DNA of 64,000 nt from an uncultured Burkholderiales bacterium (GCA_903830725.1 CAIKVH010000086.1:47034-111033), one strand, 5' to 3'. Positions 16,022 to 25,885 are shown, counted from the first letter of the stretch. Notes: generated by a model not told the origin, from the sequence alone. Translations and numbers: made by a program.

Positions 16022-17953
16022 TTATCTGGAAAATCCGCTTGGACTGCGCTTAGGTCCACCATTGCCAGATGGGCGGGAGCCACCTCCACCTCTCCTGCCA
16101 CCAGTGCCCCCTGAGGGTCCACCTTGGCCCCTTTGGCCTGAGTTTGCGTTGGAGGAACCACGGTTATTGTTTCTTCCCCCCCTATTGCCCTGGGACATTA
16201 GGTCAACTGTCGTCATGGTTGGGTCAGGAACACGCTGAGCAGAGTTGCTTGATTTGTGTCCAAACGCGTTTACGCCGCTTTGAGTGCCCAAATGTGCATT
16301 GGCTCTGGGTTGGAAATCATCTTCACCGCGAGCAGCTCTGGGTTCGGAGTTATAAGGATCTCTTGGCTCACGCGCCTCTCTTGCCTCACGCTGTTGGGGA
16401 GGACGATTTCTGTTGTTTGAGGTGCCAGCATTCCCGGAATTGGAGGCGCTGCGGCCTTTGTATCCTGAGGGCGACCTGGTTGCTTGTGAGTTTCTTGCTG
16501 GGCGATTTGCAAAATCTCCCTCAGTGCGTGGACTATTTTGATTGTTGAGCTCACCATTGGCTGCCAAATTCTCAGCTTGAGCTGAGTCATTTTGTGGATG
16601 GTGCGGGCGGGGAGAATTTGTGCGTCTCTCAGATCTTTGTCCACCGTTTGAGCCAGAGCCCGAAGGTTTCTTTTTCTCGCGAATTCGCTCCATCATTTCT
16701 TGACGGGCGGCACGTGCAGCTTGTGCCATAACGTCACGGCTTGGAGGTCTACCCACTCCACCCCAAAGAGTCTGACGTCCCATTGCGATGGGTTCAGCCT
16801 TTTCGTTTGCGTCGGGACCAAAGCCCTCGACTGGCTCGTTTGGAATAGTTTGGTGTGTAAATTTTTCGATTTCTTGCATAAATCCCTGCTCATCTAAAGA
16901 AACAAGACTAATGGCTTCTCCACTTGCACCGGCGCGCCCTGTGCGTCCGATTCTGTGAACGTAATCCTCACTGACGTTGGGAATTTCGAAATTGACGACG
17001 TGAGGTAAATCATCAATATCAATGCCTCGAGCTGCAATGTCTGTTGCAACTAAAACACGTAAGTCTCCGCTTTTAAATCCTGCTAAAGCTTGAGTCCTTG
17101 CGGATTGACTTTTGTTTCCGTGCAAAGCCATTGCAGTGATACCTGTTTTATTTAAAAACTCTGCGACATGATTTGCACCAAATTTAGTTCTCGTAAAAAC
17201 CAGTACTTGGTTCCAGTTATTGCTCTGAATGATATGAGCGAGTAAGGCCTTTTTCTTGTTGCGTCCAACCGGGTGCGCAACTTGTCGAATTCTTTGAACC
17301 GTTGTGTTACTTGGGGTGACTTGAATGCTTTGCGGATTCCTGAGCAAAGTATTGGCTAGCTCTTTGATCTCATTGCTGAAAGTGGCTGAGAACAGCAAAC
17401 TTTGTTTGTTTTGTGGAATCAATGCAAGGATCTTGCGTACGTCTTGTACAAAACCCATATCTAACATTCTGTCAGCTTCATCAAGGACCAGAATTTGTAT
17501 GGTTGAAAGATCTACATGTCCTTGCTGTTGTAGGTCAAGTAATCTGCCAGGCGTCGCAACCAAAATATCCACACCGCGTCTGATTTTATCAATTTGGGGG
17601 TTCATACCAACGCCGCCGAATATAACCGCAGACTTTAATTGTAGATATTTACCGTAGTTTTGAACGGACTCCTCTATCTGGGCCGCTAGCTCGCGGGTAG
17701 GCGTCAGCACAAGGGCGCGTGTACCGAATACGCCGAACTTATTCGTGGCGCTTCTGGACATCGTCAATTTGTGCAGAAGTGGTAGAGTAAAGGCCGCAGT
17801 TTTACCCGTGCCAGTCTGAGCTCCCGCTAAAAGATCGTGACCTTCTAGGATAATTGGGATCGATTTTTGTTGGATGGGAGTAGGTTCGTCGTAACCTTGC
17901 TCGCGCACAGCCTTTAAGATGGCCGGAGCCAAATTTAATTCTTCAAATTTCAT
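16022..17953 (-). CDS. rhlE: DEAD-box RNA helicase, RhlE-like, with long disordered tail
   Basis: A 643-residue ATP-dependent RNA helicase. Motifs in order: Q motif [59 protein letters not shown] and [10 protein letters not shown], all within residues ~1-370. After residue ~400 there is a tail of about 240 residues rich in asparagine, glycine, serine, proline and arginine, with RGG-like patches near the end, which suggests RNA binding or condensate formation. Such helicases act in ribosome assembly, RNA decay and cold adaptation. The 340-base upstream region holds several hairpins. Confidence 0.9.
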   Translation of the reverse strand: MKFEELNLAPAILKAVREQGYDEPTPIQQKSIPIILEGHDLLAGAQTGTGKTAAFTLPLLHKLTMSRSATNKFGVFGTRALVLTPTRELAAQIEESVQNYGKYLQLKSAVIFGGVGMNPQIDKIRRGVDILVATPGRLLDLQQQGHVDLSTIQILVLDEADRMLDMGFVQDVRKILALIPQNKQSLLFSATFSNEIKELANTLLRNPQSIQVTPSNTTVQRIRQVAHPVGRNKKKALLAHIIQSNNWNQVLVFTRTKFGANHVAEFLNKTGITAMALHGNKSQSARTQALAGFKSGDLRVLVATDIAARGIDIDDLPHVVNFEIPNVSEDYVHRIGRTGRAGASGEAISLVSLDEQGFMQEIEKFTHQTIPNEPVEGFGPDANEKAEPIAMGRQTLWGGVGRPPSRDVMAQAARAARQEMMERIREKKKPSGSGSNGGQRSERRTNSPRPHHPQNDSAQAENLAANGELNNQNSPRTEGDFANRPARNSQATRSPSGYKGRSASNSGNAGTSNNRNRPPQQREAREAREPRDPYNSEPRAARGEDDFQPRANAHLGTQSGVNAFGHKSSNSAQRVPDPTMTTVDLMSQGNRGGRNNNRGSSNANSGQRGQGGPSGGTGGRRGGGGSRPSGNGGPKRSPSGFSR

Positions 17954-18295
17954 TTAATAAGCGCAATATTAAGCGCACATAACAGTCTTGCTCGTTACAA
18001 AGAGAAAGTAACATCCAGTCAAAGACCGACAGGAAACACAATTGGAGCCAAAGTAGTGCAAAAATTAAAAAGTATTTTTTGCTATGGATCCCAGCAAATT
18101 CGCTGGTGTTGAGGCAACTGGTGGCGTCAACAGTCCGATTCTCTCATGAAATGGCCCAAAGTGCTCAAAATACTTGAAAATCGTCCATTTTGCGCAACGA
18201 GGAGGTTTTGAAACAGGAAACCGCTTAGAAGCGATAATCCTAGCTTAAGAATCACTAAGGCTTTGTGCCTTCAACTTTAGAAAGAGAAAAGTTAC
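17954..18295. other. Divergent intergenic region between rhlE and ettA
   Basis: About 340 bases without a gene. It includes CCAGC/GCTGG (18091-18106) and TGTTGA/TCAACA (18107-18132) inverted repeats next to each other, and a CGCTT/AAGCG hairpin near 18220. These could be parts of the rhlE 5' leader, since DEAD-box helicase mRNAs often have long structured leaders. No promoter pair was confidently assigned. Confidence 0.4.
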
Positions 18296-19957
18296 ATGGC
18301 TCAATATGTATTTACCATGAACCGCGTGGGCAAAATAGTCCCGCCCAAGCGTCATATTTTGAAAGACATATCTTTGAGTTTTTTCCCGGGCGCTAAGATT
18401 GGGGTCTTAGGTTTAAATGGTTCGGGGAAGTCCACACTATTGAAAATCATGGCTGGGCTTGATACTGAAATTGAAGGCGAAGCATTGCCCATGGCTGACC
18501 TGAAAATTGGGTACCTTCCCCAGGAGCCTCAACTCGAGCCTACTCACACAGTTAGACAAGTTGTAGAGGGCGCAATGTCTGAGGTGCTTGACGCCAAAGC
18601 ACGACTCGAGGAAATATATGCAGCCTATGCTGAGCCTGATGCAGATTTTGATAAATTGGCTGCTGAGCAAGGCGAGCTCGAAGGCATTATTGCCGCTGCA
18701 GGATCAGACAGTGAGCATCAATTTGAGATCGCAGCCGACGCACTTCGCTTGCCCCCCTGGGATGCTTTAATTGATAAATTATCTGGAGGCGAGAAACGTC
18801 GCGTTGCACTTTGCCGTCTTTTGTTATCCAAGCCTGACATGCTTTTATTAGATGAGCCGACCAATCACTTGGACGCTGAGTCAGTGGATTGGTTGGAGCA
18901 ATTTCTCTCCAGGTACCCAGGGACCGTAGTAGCTATTACCCATGATAGATATTTCCTAGATAACGCAGCCGAGTGGATCTTGGAATTGGACCGTGGCCAC
19001 GGTATACCTTGGAAAGGAAATTACAGTACTTGGTTAAGCCAAAAGCAAGATCGTTTAGAGAAAGAACAAAAGGGCGAAGAAGCTTTATCGAAGGCTTTAA
19101 AGAAAGAGCTAGAGTGGGTTAGACAAAATCCCAAAGGCCGACAAGCAAAGAGTAAGGCGAGGATTGCAAGGTTTGAGGAACTCTCAAGCCATGAATACCA
19201 AACGCGCAATGAAACGCAAGAGATTTTTATCCCCGTTGCTGAGCGCCTTGGAAATGAGGTAATTGAATTCGTTAATGTCACAAAATCTTTTGGCGACAGG
19301 GTTCTTATCGACAACTTAAGTTTCAAAGTTCCTGCAGGCGCGATCGTCGGCATTATTGGCCCCAACGGCGCTGGTAAATCTACACTCTTTAGGATGTTGG
19401 CTGGCAAGCAAGCACCTGATAGTGGTGAGATTAAAGTCGGATCGACCGTCCGAATGGCTTTTGTGGATCAAACGCGCGATGATTTATCTAATGATAAAAC
19501 GGTTTGGGAAGATGTCTCAGGAGGCCTAGACATTTTGACCGTTGGTAAATTTGAAATGGCAAGTCGTGCATACTGTGGTCGCTTTAATTTTAACGGTGGG
19601 GACCAACAAAAAAGAGTTGGAACATTGTCAGGGGGAGAGCGTGGACGTTTGCATTTGGCTAAAACGCTTATCGCAGGAGGCAATGTATTGTTACTTGATG
19701 AGCCCTCAAATGACTTGGACGTAGAGACCCTTAGAGCCCTTGAGGATGCATTGCTTGAGTTTGCCGGAAGTGTCATGGTCATTAGCCATGACCGTTGGTT
19801 CCTAGACCGAATTGCGACTCACATTCTGTCATGTGAAGGCGATTCACAATGGACGTTCTTTGACGGTAACTATCAAGAGTTTGAGCTCGATAAGAAGAAG
19901 CGTTTGGGCGAAGAGGGTGCAAAACCAAAGAGAACACGCTTTAAGGCTTTGAAATAA
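18296..19957 (+). CDS. ettA: Energy-dependent translational throttle protein EttA (ABC-F)
   Basis: A 553-residue ABC-F protein with two ATPase domains and no membrane part. First domain: LGLNGSGKST and LSGGEKRRVALCRLL. Second domain: GPNGAGKST and LSGGERGRLHLAKTL. Both Walker B motifs are followed by the ABC-F type DEPTNHLD or DEPSNDLD. Between them lies the charged linker rich in lysine and glutamate (residues ~240-310). The start MAQYVFTMNRVGK and total length match EttA, which binds the ribosomal E site and gates entry into elongation according to ADP/ATP ratio. Monocistronic in appearance. Confidence 0.95.
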   Translation: MAQYVFTMNRVGKIVPPKRHILKDISLSFFPGAKIGVLGLNGSGKSTLLKIMAGLDTEIEGEALPMADLKIGYLPQEPQLEPTHTVRQVVEGAMSEVLDAKARLEEIYAAYAEPDADFDKLAAEQGELEGIIAAAGSDSEHQFEIAADALRLPPWDALIDKLSGGEKRRVALCRLLLSKPDMLLLDEPTNHLDAESVDWLEQFLSRYPGTVVAITHDRYFLDNAAEWILELDRGHGIPWKGNYSTWLSQKQDRLEKEQKGEEALSKALKKELEWVRQNPKGRQAKSKARIARFEELSSHEYQTRNETQEIFIPVAERLGNEVIEFVNVTKSFGDRVLIDNLSFKVPAGAIVGIIGPNGAGKSTLFRMLAGKQAPDSGEIKVGSTVRMAFVDQTRDDLSNDKTVWEDVSGGLDILTVGKFEMASRAYCGRFNFNGGDQQKRVGTLSGGERGRLHLAKTLIAGGNVLLLDEPSNDLDVETLRALEDALLEFAGSVMVISHDRWFLDRIATHILSCEGDSQWTFFDGNYQEFELDKKKRLGEEGAKPKRTRFKALK

Positions 19958-20017
19958 TTTGCTCCTAAATTCATTTATCAAACCCTATCAATTCTCTTAT
20001 CTTGATGATTTAATTTG

Positions 20018-21082
20018 ATGTTCAAACTCTCCGTTCTTGATCAATCGGTTGCAGTAAAAGGGCAGCACGGCGCGCTTGCAATTCAGCAATCCCTTGAACT
20101 CGCACAGCACTGCGAACAACTTGGGTACAACCGTTTTTGGGTAAGTGAGCATCACTCTCATCCCAGTATTGTCGGCACCGCGCCAGAGGTGCTGATGGCT
20201 GCAATTGCCGCCAAAACGAACCGGATTCGGCTTGGCAGTGCTGGAGTAATGCTGCCCCATTACGCTCCCCTAAAAGTGGCTGAGCAGTTTAGGGTACTTG
20301 ATGCGCTTGCACCCGGGCGAATTGATTTGGGTGTCGGACGTGCGCCGGGAAGCGATGGACGAACTGCTCAGTTATTGAACCCCGATCGTTATGCATCAGA
20401 CCGCTTTCCTGAGCAGGTCGTAGAGCTTTCTCAGTGGGTCAGCGGGCTAACCCCTGCCGTGGGTCACCCAGGTCACGGTGTGTATGCATACCCAAGTTCT
20501 GAGACCTCGCCGGATGTGTGGATGCTTGGGAGCTCAGACTACGGAGCTCAGTTGGCAGCATACCTTGGATTGCCTTATGCATTTGCTTACTTCATCACGG
20601 AGGGGCAAGGGGCTGAGCAGGCAATGGAGTTATACCGTTCGGCCTTTAAGCCATCTGCATCCTACGATAAACCTTATGCTGCTGTTTGCGTCTGGGCGTT
20701 GGCCGCAGAAACTGAAACTGAAGCCTGGTGGGCTTTCAAGAGTCGAGCAAGGTGGAGAACCGATCGTAATAGTGGACGCATTGGGCCCCTTTTGCACCCT
20801 GATCATGCAGATCGAGACTTCACACCTCAGGAGCTTTATGCCATTGAGCAGCTCAAAGAGAACGCATTAGTGGGGGATGCTAAACAAGTGAAATCTAAAA
20901 TTGAAAAATTGGCTTCAAAACTAGAAGCCGATGAGATCGTCATCATTACATGGGCCCATGACGCTCGCTCTCAACTTAAATCGTATCAATTAATTGCCAA
21001 CGAATTTGGTTTAAACCAAGTTCATAAGGCTACAGTAAAGACATCTAATCATCAAAATGAAGGAGACTTAACTCATGTTTAA
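20018..21082 (+). CDS. Luciferase-like (LLM class) flavin-dependent oxidoreductase
   Basis: A 354-residue protein of the LLM group often called luciferase family oxidoreductase group 1 (MsnO8/YhbW-like). Visible are LSVLDQS at the start, RFWVSEHHS, GSAGVMLPHYAPLKVAEQFR and the DLGVGRAPGSDG loop, which together form the flavin pocket of a TIM barrel. An in-frame TTG lies directly before the chosen ATG. Its stop overlaps the start of the core methionine synthase gene by eight bases, so the two are probably co-translated. Substrate unknown; the coupling hints at a link to methionine, folate or one-carbon chemistry. Confidence 0.88.
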   Translation: MFKLSVLDQSVAVKGQHGALAIQQSLELAQHCEQLGYNRFWVSEHHSHPSIVGTAPEVLMAAIAAKTNRIRLGSAGVMLPHYAPLKVAEQFRVLDALAPGRIDLGVGRAPGSDGRTAQLLNPDRYASDRFPEQVVELSQWVSGLTPAVGHPGHGVYAYPSSETSPDVWMLGSSDYGAQLAAYLGLPYAFAYFITEGQGAEQAMELYRSAFKPSASYDKPYAAVCVWALAAETETEAWWAFKSRARWRTDRNSGRIGPLLHPDHADRDFTPQELYAIEQLKENALVGDAKQVKSKIEKLASKLEADEIVIITWAHDARSQLKSYQLIANEFGLNQVHKATVKTSNHQNEGDLTHV

Positions 21083-22115
21083 AACAACAATTGCCGGGAG
21101 TCTGCCCAAGCCCGAGTGGCTTGCAGAGACCAATAAACTTTGGCCTCAGTGGAAGGCCAGCGGAGACGCACTGCTTCAATATAAATCTGATGCGACTTTG
21201 CTTTGGATTAAGGAGCAAGAGGACTGTGGCCTGGACATTGTGGGGGACGGGGAGCAGTCAAGACAACATTTTGTACATGGCTTTTTAGAGCAAGTTGAAG
21301 GTATTGATTTTGAAAATAAAGTTACCATGGGAATTCGCAACAATCGCTACGATGCGCAGGTCCCCCAAGTTGTGGGTCCCCTTCGCCTAAAGGGTCGAGT
21401 GCATAAGTTTGAGGCGAGCATTGCCAGAGCCCATACAAGTAAACAACTTAAATTCACGCTACCTGGCCCAATGACCATTGTGGATACAGTGGCTGACCGT
21501 TATTACGGTAAAGGGGCTAATGAAAAAGAAGGTCGAATCAAAATGGCCTTTGCATTTGCAGAACTTCTAAATCAAGAGGCATTAGCGCTTGAGGCAGACG
21601 GAGTGGATGTAGTCCAGTTTGATGAGCCAGCTTTTAATGTCTACATGGAGGAGGCGGCGGACTGGGGCGTGCAAGCTCTCGAGCGAGCTGCTCAGGGTTT
21701 AAAGTGCACGACAGCTGTTCATATTTGCTACGGCTACGGTATTCAAGCAAACAATGATTGGAAGAAGACCTTGGGTCAAGAGTGGAGACAGTATGAGAAG
21801 ATTTTTCCAGCACTCGCTAAAAGCTCCATCAAACAAGTCAGTTTAGAATGTCAACACTCACAAGTTCCGATGGATTTAATCGAACTACTAAGAGGTAAGG
21901 ATGTGATGGTTGGTGTGATTGATGTCGCAAGTGACGTTGTCGAGACCGCTGAGGAGGTTGCAGATACGATTGGTCGCGCTCTTAAATTCGTGGACTCCAA
22001 GCACTTAATAGCTTGTACCAACTGCGGCATGGCTCCAATGTCTCGTGAGACAGCGATTGCGAAGTTAAAAGCCATTGTTGATGGCGCCGCTTTAGCTGCA
22101 CAGCGGTACAAATAA
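21075..22115 (+). CDS. Core methionine synthase (MetE catalytic domain only)
   Basis: A 346-residue protein equivalent to the C-terminal, zinc-binding half of cobalamin-independent methionine synthase. The zinc ligands are visible as the histidine and cysteine of VHICYGYG, the glutamate of SLECQHS and the cysteine of ACTNCGMAP. The N-terminal half of MetE, which helps bind polyglutamyl-folate, is missing. Such short core-MetE proteins use methyl donors other than free methyl-folate in some groups (MesA-MesD types). An AAGGAG ribosome-binding site lies within the overlapping oxidoreductase gene. Methionine synthesis is likely; the methyl donor is uncertain. Confidence 0.85.
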   Translation: MFKTTIAGSLPKPEWLAETNKLWPQWKASGDALLQYKSDATLLWIKEQEDCGLDIVGDGEQSRQHFVHGFLEQVEGIDFENKVTMGIRNNRYDAQVPQVVGPLRLKGRVHKFEASIARAHTSKQLKFTLPGPMTIVDTVADRYYGKGANEKEGRIKMAFAFAELLNQEALALEADGVDVVQFDEPAFNVYMEEAADWGVQALERAAQGLKCTTAVHICYGYGIQANNDWKKTLGQEWRQYEKIFPALAKSSIKQVSLECQHSQVPMDLIELLRGKDVMVGVIDVASDVVETAEEVADTIGRALKFVDSKHLIACTNCGMAPMSRETAIAKLKAIVDGAALAAQRYK

Positions 22116-22147
22116 TCGTTAAACGCAACTGACGGAGCTAGTCGTTG

Positions 22148-22179
22148 AAAGGGGTTGTAAAAAATGCAACCCCTTTTTG
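22148..22179 (+). terminator. Rho-independent terminator after core metE
   Basis: Arms AAAGGGGTTG and CAACCCCTTT around a 9-base A-rich loop, followed by a T-run. Ends the oxidoreductase/core-metE transcript before the convergent thiolase gene. Confidence 0.85.
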
Positions 22180-22197
22180 CATATGCCTAAAGCGTTC

Positions 22198-23382
22198 TTA
22201 CATGCGTTCAAAGATAGCGGCAATACCTTGACCACCTCCAATACACATGGTGACAAGTGCGTAACGTCCTTTAATACGTTGCAGCTCATATAAAGCTTTT
22301 ACAGTAATCAGTGCGCCAGTTGCCCCAATCGGGTGACCCAACGAAATGCCCGATCCATTAGGATTAACTTTTGCGGGATCTAGACCTAAGTCTTTCGTAA
22401 CGGCATAGGCCTGTGCTGCAAACGCTTCATTGGCCTCAATTACATCGAGGTCTTCAATTTTGAGACCAGCCTTTGCAAGTGCTTTTCGGGTTGCTGGGAC
22501 GGGACCAATACCCATGTATTCAGGGTCAACGCCAGCGTGTGCATATGCAACTAAACGAGCAAGGGGTTGAACCCCTCTTGCTTTTGCTGTAGCTGCTTCC
22601 ATGAGAACCAATGCGGCGGCTGCATCATTGATACCTGATGCGTTACCAGCCGTAACGGTTCCATTTTCTTTTGTAAAAACTGGCTTGAGTTTTGTAAAAT
22701 CTTCCATCACAGCGTTACGACGAAGATGCTCATCTTCAAGGAAAGGCGTTTCGCCTTTTTTGGATTTAAGCATGAAGGGCACGATTTGCTCTTTAAAATA
22801 CCCTGCTTCTATGGCCCGTTGGGCGCGCTTGTGGCTCTCAAGCGCGAGTGCATCTTGTTGTTCGCGTGTGATAGCCCATTTTTTAGCAATATTTTCTGCT
22901 GTAACGCCCATGTGAATTTTATGGAAAGGGTCGTGAAGGGCCCCCATCATCATATCTATTAGCACAGCGTCGCCCATTCGCGAACCAAACCGGTTCGAAA
23001 GTGAGAGGTAAGGACCTCGGCTCATGTTTTCTGCACCCCCACCAATGGCTATATCTGCGTCCCCTAACAAAATAGCTTGGCTGGCAGAAACAATAGCCTG
23101 AAGACCCGAGCCACAAAGGCGGTTGACGTTGAAAGCGGGGGTTTCCTGGGAACAGCCCGCTTGAAGCGCTGCAACTCTTGAGAGATAAAGATCTTTGGGC
23201 TCAGTATTTACAACGTGTCCGAAGACCACATGTCCCACATCTGCGCCATTAACTTGAGCGCGTTGCATTGCCTCCTTAGTGGCAGCCGTTGCTAGCTCAA
23301 TGGGGGAGATATCTTTTAAGCTACCCCCAAAAGTGCCAATAGCGGTTCTCACACCGCTCACAATTACTACTTCACGGCTCAT
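22198..23382 (-). CDS. bktB: Beta-ketothiolase / acetyl-CoA acetyltransferase, BktB-like
   Basis: A 394-residue thiolase that condenses or cleaves acyl-CoAs. The nucleophile C90 is in NRLCGSGLQ, the histidine is in SLGHPIGATG, and the second cysteine is in TMCIGGGQG at the C-terminus. The N-terminus (SREVVIVSGVRTAIGTFGGS) and the whole length match BktB of Cupriavidus more closely than generic AtoB. BktB accepts longer substrates and supports 3-hydroxyvalerate-type polyhydroxyalkanoate synthesis as well as degradation. No phaB or phaC is nearby. Monocistronic. Confidence 0.92.
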   Translation of the reverse strand: MSREVVIVSGVRTAIGTFGGSLKDISPIELATAATKEAMQRAQVNGADVGHVVFGHVVNTEPKDLYLSRVAALQAGCSQETPAFNVNRLCGSGLQAIVSASQAILLGDADIAIGGGAENMSRGPYLSLSNRFGSRMGDAVLIDMMMGALHDPFHKIHMGVTAENIAKKWAITREQQDALALESHKRAQRAIEAGYFKEQIVPFMLKSKKGETPFLEDEHLRRNAVMEDFTKLKPVFTKENGTVTAGNASGINDAAAALVLMEAATAKARGVQPLARLVAYAHAGVDPEYMGIGPVPATRKALAKAGLKIEDLDVIEANEAFAAQAYAVTKDLGLDPAKVNPNGSGISLGHPIGATGALITVKALYELQRIKGRYALVTMCIGGGQGIAAIFERM

Positions 23383-23480
23383 GGTTGATTCTCCATATAT
23401 TTAGAACAATTAGATAATTTAGTAAATTCGCAAATTTTAGTTTGAAATTGAACCCTGGGTGATGATTCTAAATGGCGAGA

Positions 23481-24155
23481 TTAGAGAGACTCTTTCAAAT
23501 CCAACGCTTCTATAAAATCGGGAACATCCACAAACTGCATTACACGCTTTTCCAGTGGATGAGTGAACTCTAACTGGTAAGCGTGTAAAAGCATTCGTGA
23601 CGGCTTAAGGGATTGTGCAGCAAAGTGCCCACTCGAATAGAGTGTATCCCCAACAATCGGCATTCCCTCGTTCATCAAATGGACGCGCAGTTGGTGTGTT
23701 CGCCCAGTCAAAGGTCTTAGGGCTAAGATACTTGTCGCCGGAGCACGCCCCTTCGACAAACATCTCCATAAAGTTATCGAGGGTTTACCCCCTGGGTCTA
23801 CTTTTTGTTTGGGTCGATTAGGCCAGTCTGCCCCTATAGGGGTATTTATTTCTTGCCAATTCAAGCTCGGGTCTATTGACCCGTGAACGACAGCAAGGTA
23901 AGTTTTACTAATAGTTTGTTTCTCAAAACTCTTACTAAGCATCCTTTGCATATCCAAAGTCCTGGCAAAGACCATGAGCCCTGATGTGGCTTGATCGAGG
24001 CGGTGAACAACTAGAGTTCCTGGGAAGGTTTTGCTTACTCTACTTAGCGCACAGTCTTCCTTGTCCGGGCCTCGCCCAGGCACGGCTAAAAGCCCCGCTG
24101 GTTTGTTGATCACTAAAATATGAGGATCTTGATAAATTACTCTAGGTTCTGACAT
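23481..24155 (-). CDS. rluA: Pseudouridine synthase, RluA family
   Basis: About 224 residues from the preferred ATG (an in-frame ATG six codons upstream, at 24173, is possible). The catalytic aspartate lies in HRLDQATSG, and the fold markers LVINKPAGLLAVPG near the N-terminus and TGRTHQLRVHL near the C-terminus are present. There is no N-terminal S4 domain, so it resembles RluA, which modifies 23S rRNA U746 and tRNA U32, rather than RluC or RluD. The exact target is inferred from size and layout. Confidence 0.85.
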   Translation of the reverse strand: MSEPRVIYQDPHILVINKPAGLLAVPGRGPDKEDCALSRVSKTFPGTLVVHRLDQATSGLMVFARTLDMQRMLSKSFEKQTISKTYLAVVHGSIDPSLNWQEINTPIGADWPNRPKQKVDPGGKPSITLWRCLSKGRAPATSILALRPLTGRTHQLRVHLMNEGMPIVGDTLYSSGHFAAQSLKPSRMLLHAYQLEFTHPLEKRVMQFVDVPDFIEALDLKESL

Positions 24156-24248
24156 GAGTGAAGGATAGCCCATAAGTGCTTTTCAATACAACAGGGGCTG
24201 AGTACCAAATGATCTCGGGTACCATTTAGGTTGTTTACTTCCTAGAAC

Positions 24249-25526
24249 ATGACTAACTCATCCCAAAAGCCCAAATCGACGCCCTCAATTCCTTCGCCCG
24301 AATCTTCTTTTAAAGCCCTTAGATCTCACAAAGAATTTATGATATTTTGGTTTGCAAGGTTGTCAGGTACAACTGCAAATCAAATGTTAATGGTTGCACT
24401 GGGTTGGCATATGTATGAGTTAACCCACTCTGCATGGGATTTAGGGTTGGTGGGACTGTTTCAATTCGTTCCAGCATTGGTTTTATTTCTCCCCGCAGGG
24501 CATTGGATAGACCGTTTAAAGAGGTCCTATATTTTCACTGCATGCTTGGCAGTTCAAGCCGTGGTGTCAGCTATTTTAGTGATGGGTACTATTGGGCTGG
24601 GCGCAGATGAGCCTTGGATCACACGCGAACTCATTTTGGTTATATCTGTAATTTTAGGAAGTGTGCGTTCCTTTCAAAGCGCAACCCAACAAGCCATCTC
24701 GCCCACTTTGGTACCTTCTCATATCCTTTCGCGTGCCATTGCATTTACCTCGGGCGGCAATCAGCTTGCTGTAATTGGTGGTCCCGCAATTGGCGGACTT
24801 TTGTATGCATTTAATCCTAGCGTGGTGTACTGTGTTTGCTTTTCACTTTTTGGTTTGGGAATGCTACTTGGGTTGATGATTAAGGATTTAAAGCCCAAGC
24901 CCTCCCTTGTGCCGACAACAATTAAAACGATTACAGCGGGTATCCGTTTTATTTGGAACAATAAAATTGTTCTAGGAGCAACTTCACTTGATTTATTTGC
25001 AGTTCTGCTTGGCGGAGCAACCGCTTTACTGCCCATTTATGCAAAAGATATATTAGGTGCTGGGCCTGTTGAGCTAGGCATCCTCCGCGCCTCCCCTGCA
25101 GTGGGTGCGCTCATTATGACTTTGGTGCTAACGCGTTGGCCCATACAGAGGTATGCTGGCAAAAAAATGCTCGCCTCCGTTGCGCTCTTTGGATTAGCAA
25201 CCGCAGTGTTTGGAGTCTCACATTCTTTATGGCTCTCCATCATAGCGCTCATGGTGACGGGTGTTGCTGACAGTATAAGTGTCGTCATCCGTATGACTCT
25301 TGTACAACTAGAGACACCAAACGAAATGCGAGGTCGTGTTAGTGCAGTGAACGGAATATTTATCGGAGCGTCCAATCAACTTGGCGAGTTTGAGTCAGGC
25401 GCTAGTGCGGCGCTTTTGGGACCCATTGCATCAGTTGTTCTTGGGGGCGTAGGCTCGGTGTTGATTGCTTTAATATGGAAATTTCAATTTAAGAACCTTA
25501 CGGAGCGCGACCAACTGTCACCTTGA
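24249..25526 (+). CDS. MFS transporter (EntS-like exporter)
   Basis: A 425-residue inner-membrane protein with about 12 hydrophobic helices after a ~30-residue hydrophilic N-terminus. The GHWIDRLKRSY loop between helices 2 and 3 is the major-facilitator signature region, and NEMRGRVSAVNG in the second half is typical of the EntS/MdtG-like group. Substrate not predictable. It is divergent from rluA and convergent with the ferredoxin gene. Confidence 0.85.
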   Translation: MTNSSQKPKSTPSIPSPESSFKALRSHKEFMIFWFARLSGTTANQMLMVALGWHMYELTHSAWDLGLVGLFQFVPALVLFLPAGHWIDRLKRSYIFTACLAVQAVVSAILVMGTIGLGADEPWITRELILVISVILGSVRSFQSATQQAISPTLVPSHILSRAIAFTSGGNQLAVIGGPAIGGLLYAFNPSVVYCVCFSLFGLGMLLGLMIKDLKPKPSLVPTTIKTITAGIRFIWNNKIVLGATSLDLFAVLLGGATALLPIYAKDILGAGPVELGILRASPAVGALIMTLVLTRWPIQRYAGKKMLASVALFGLATAVFGVSHSLWLSIIALMVTGVADSISVVIRMTLVQLETPNEMRGRVSAVNGIFIGASNQLGEFESGASAALLGPIASVVLGGVGSVLIALIWKFQFKNLTERDQLSP

Positions 25527-25550
25527 TCGGTCTGCGCTTTGAAATTCTCG

Positions 25551-25838
25551 TCAAATTAAATACGCATCCTCATTTTCAATCACTAAGTCAGAGCATGAGA
25601 TAGCAATACACGGAAGTATCCAGCCCTCTTCCTTTTCCTGAGCGCTCAGGCCTGGCCACTCAGTGTCATACCGGACTGAACCCGACTGAGCTTGGGTGAT
25701 ACAGGTTCTACAAGTTCCGTTTCTACAAGAACTTGGCAAATGAATCTCAAACTCTTCGGCACATTCCATCAAGGTTTGCTCATCTGAGGCCGTAAACTCT
25801 AGGATTCCTTTGCGTGTGTTAAGTCTTACTTTAAACAT
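25551..25838 (-). CDS. 2Fe-2S ferredoxin
   Basis: A 95-residue plant-type ferredoxin. The cluster ligands are C38, C43 and C46 (SSCRNGTCRTC) and a distal C77 (LPCIAI), the standard C-x4-C-x2-C...C layout. It carries electrons in the cytoplasm, partner unknown. An 8-base tandem repeat covers most of the gap just upstream of its start codon, between it and the 3' end of miaA. Confidence 0.9.
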   Translation of the reverse strand: MFKVRLNTRKGILEFTASDEQTLMECAEEFEIHLPSSCRNGTCRTCITQAQSGSVRYDTEWPGLSAQEKEEGWILPCIAISCSDLVIENEDAYLI

Positions 25839-25842
25839 GATG

Positions 25843-25874
25843 GGTCGATTGGTCGATAGGTCGATAGATCGATA
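25843..25874. repeat. Four tandem copies of an 8-base unit
   Basis: GGTCGATT, GGTCGATA, GGTCGATA, GATCGATA in succession, directly upstream of the ferredoxin start codon (minus strand) and before the end of miaA. Position could let repeat number affect ferredoxin translation. Confidence 0.85.
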
Positions 25875-25885
25875 AGTCTTAGAAA

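Noticed and set aside
25840..25880. The GGTCGAT repeats as a CRISPR array
   Set aside because: Units are 8 bases with no spacers; a simple tandem repeat.
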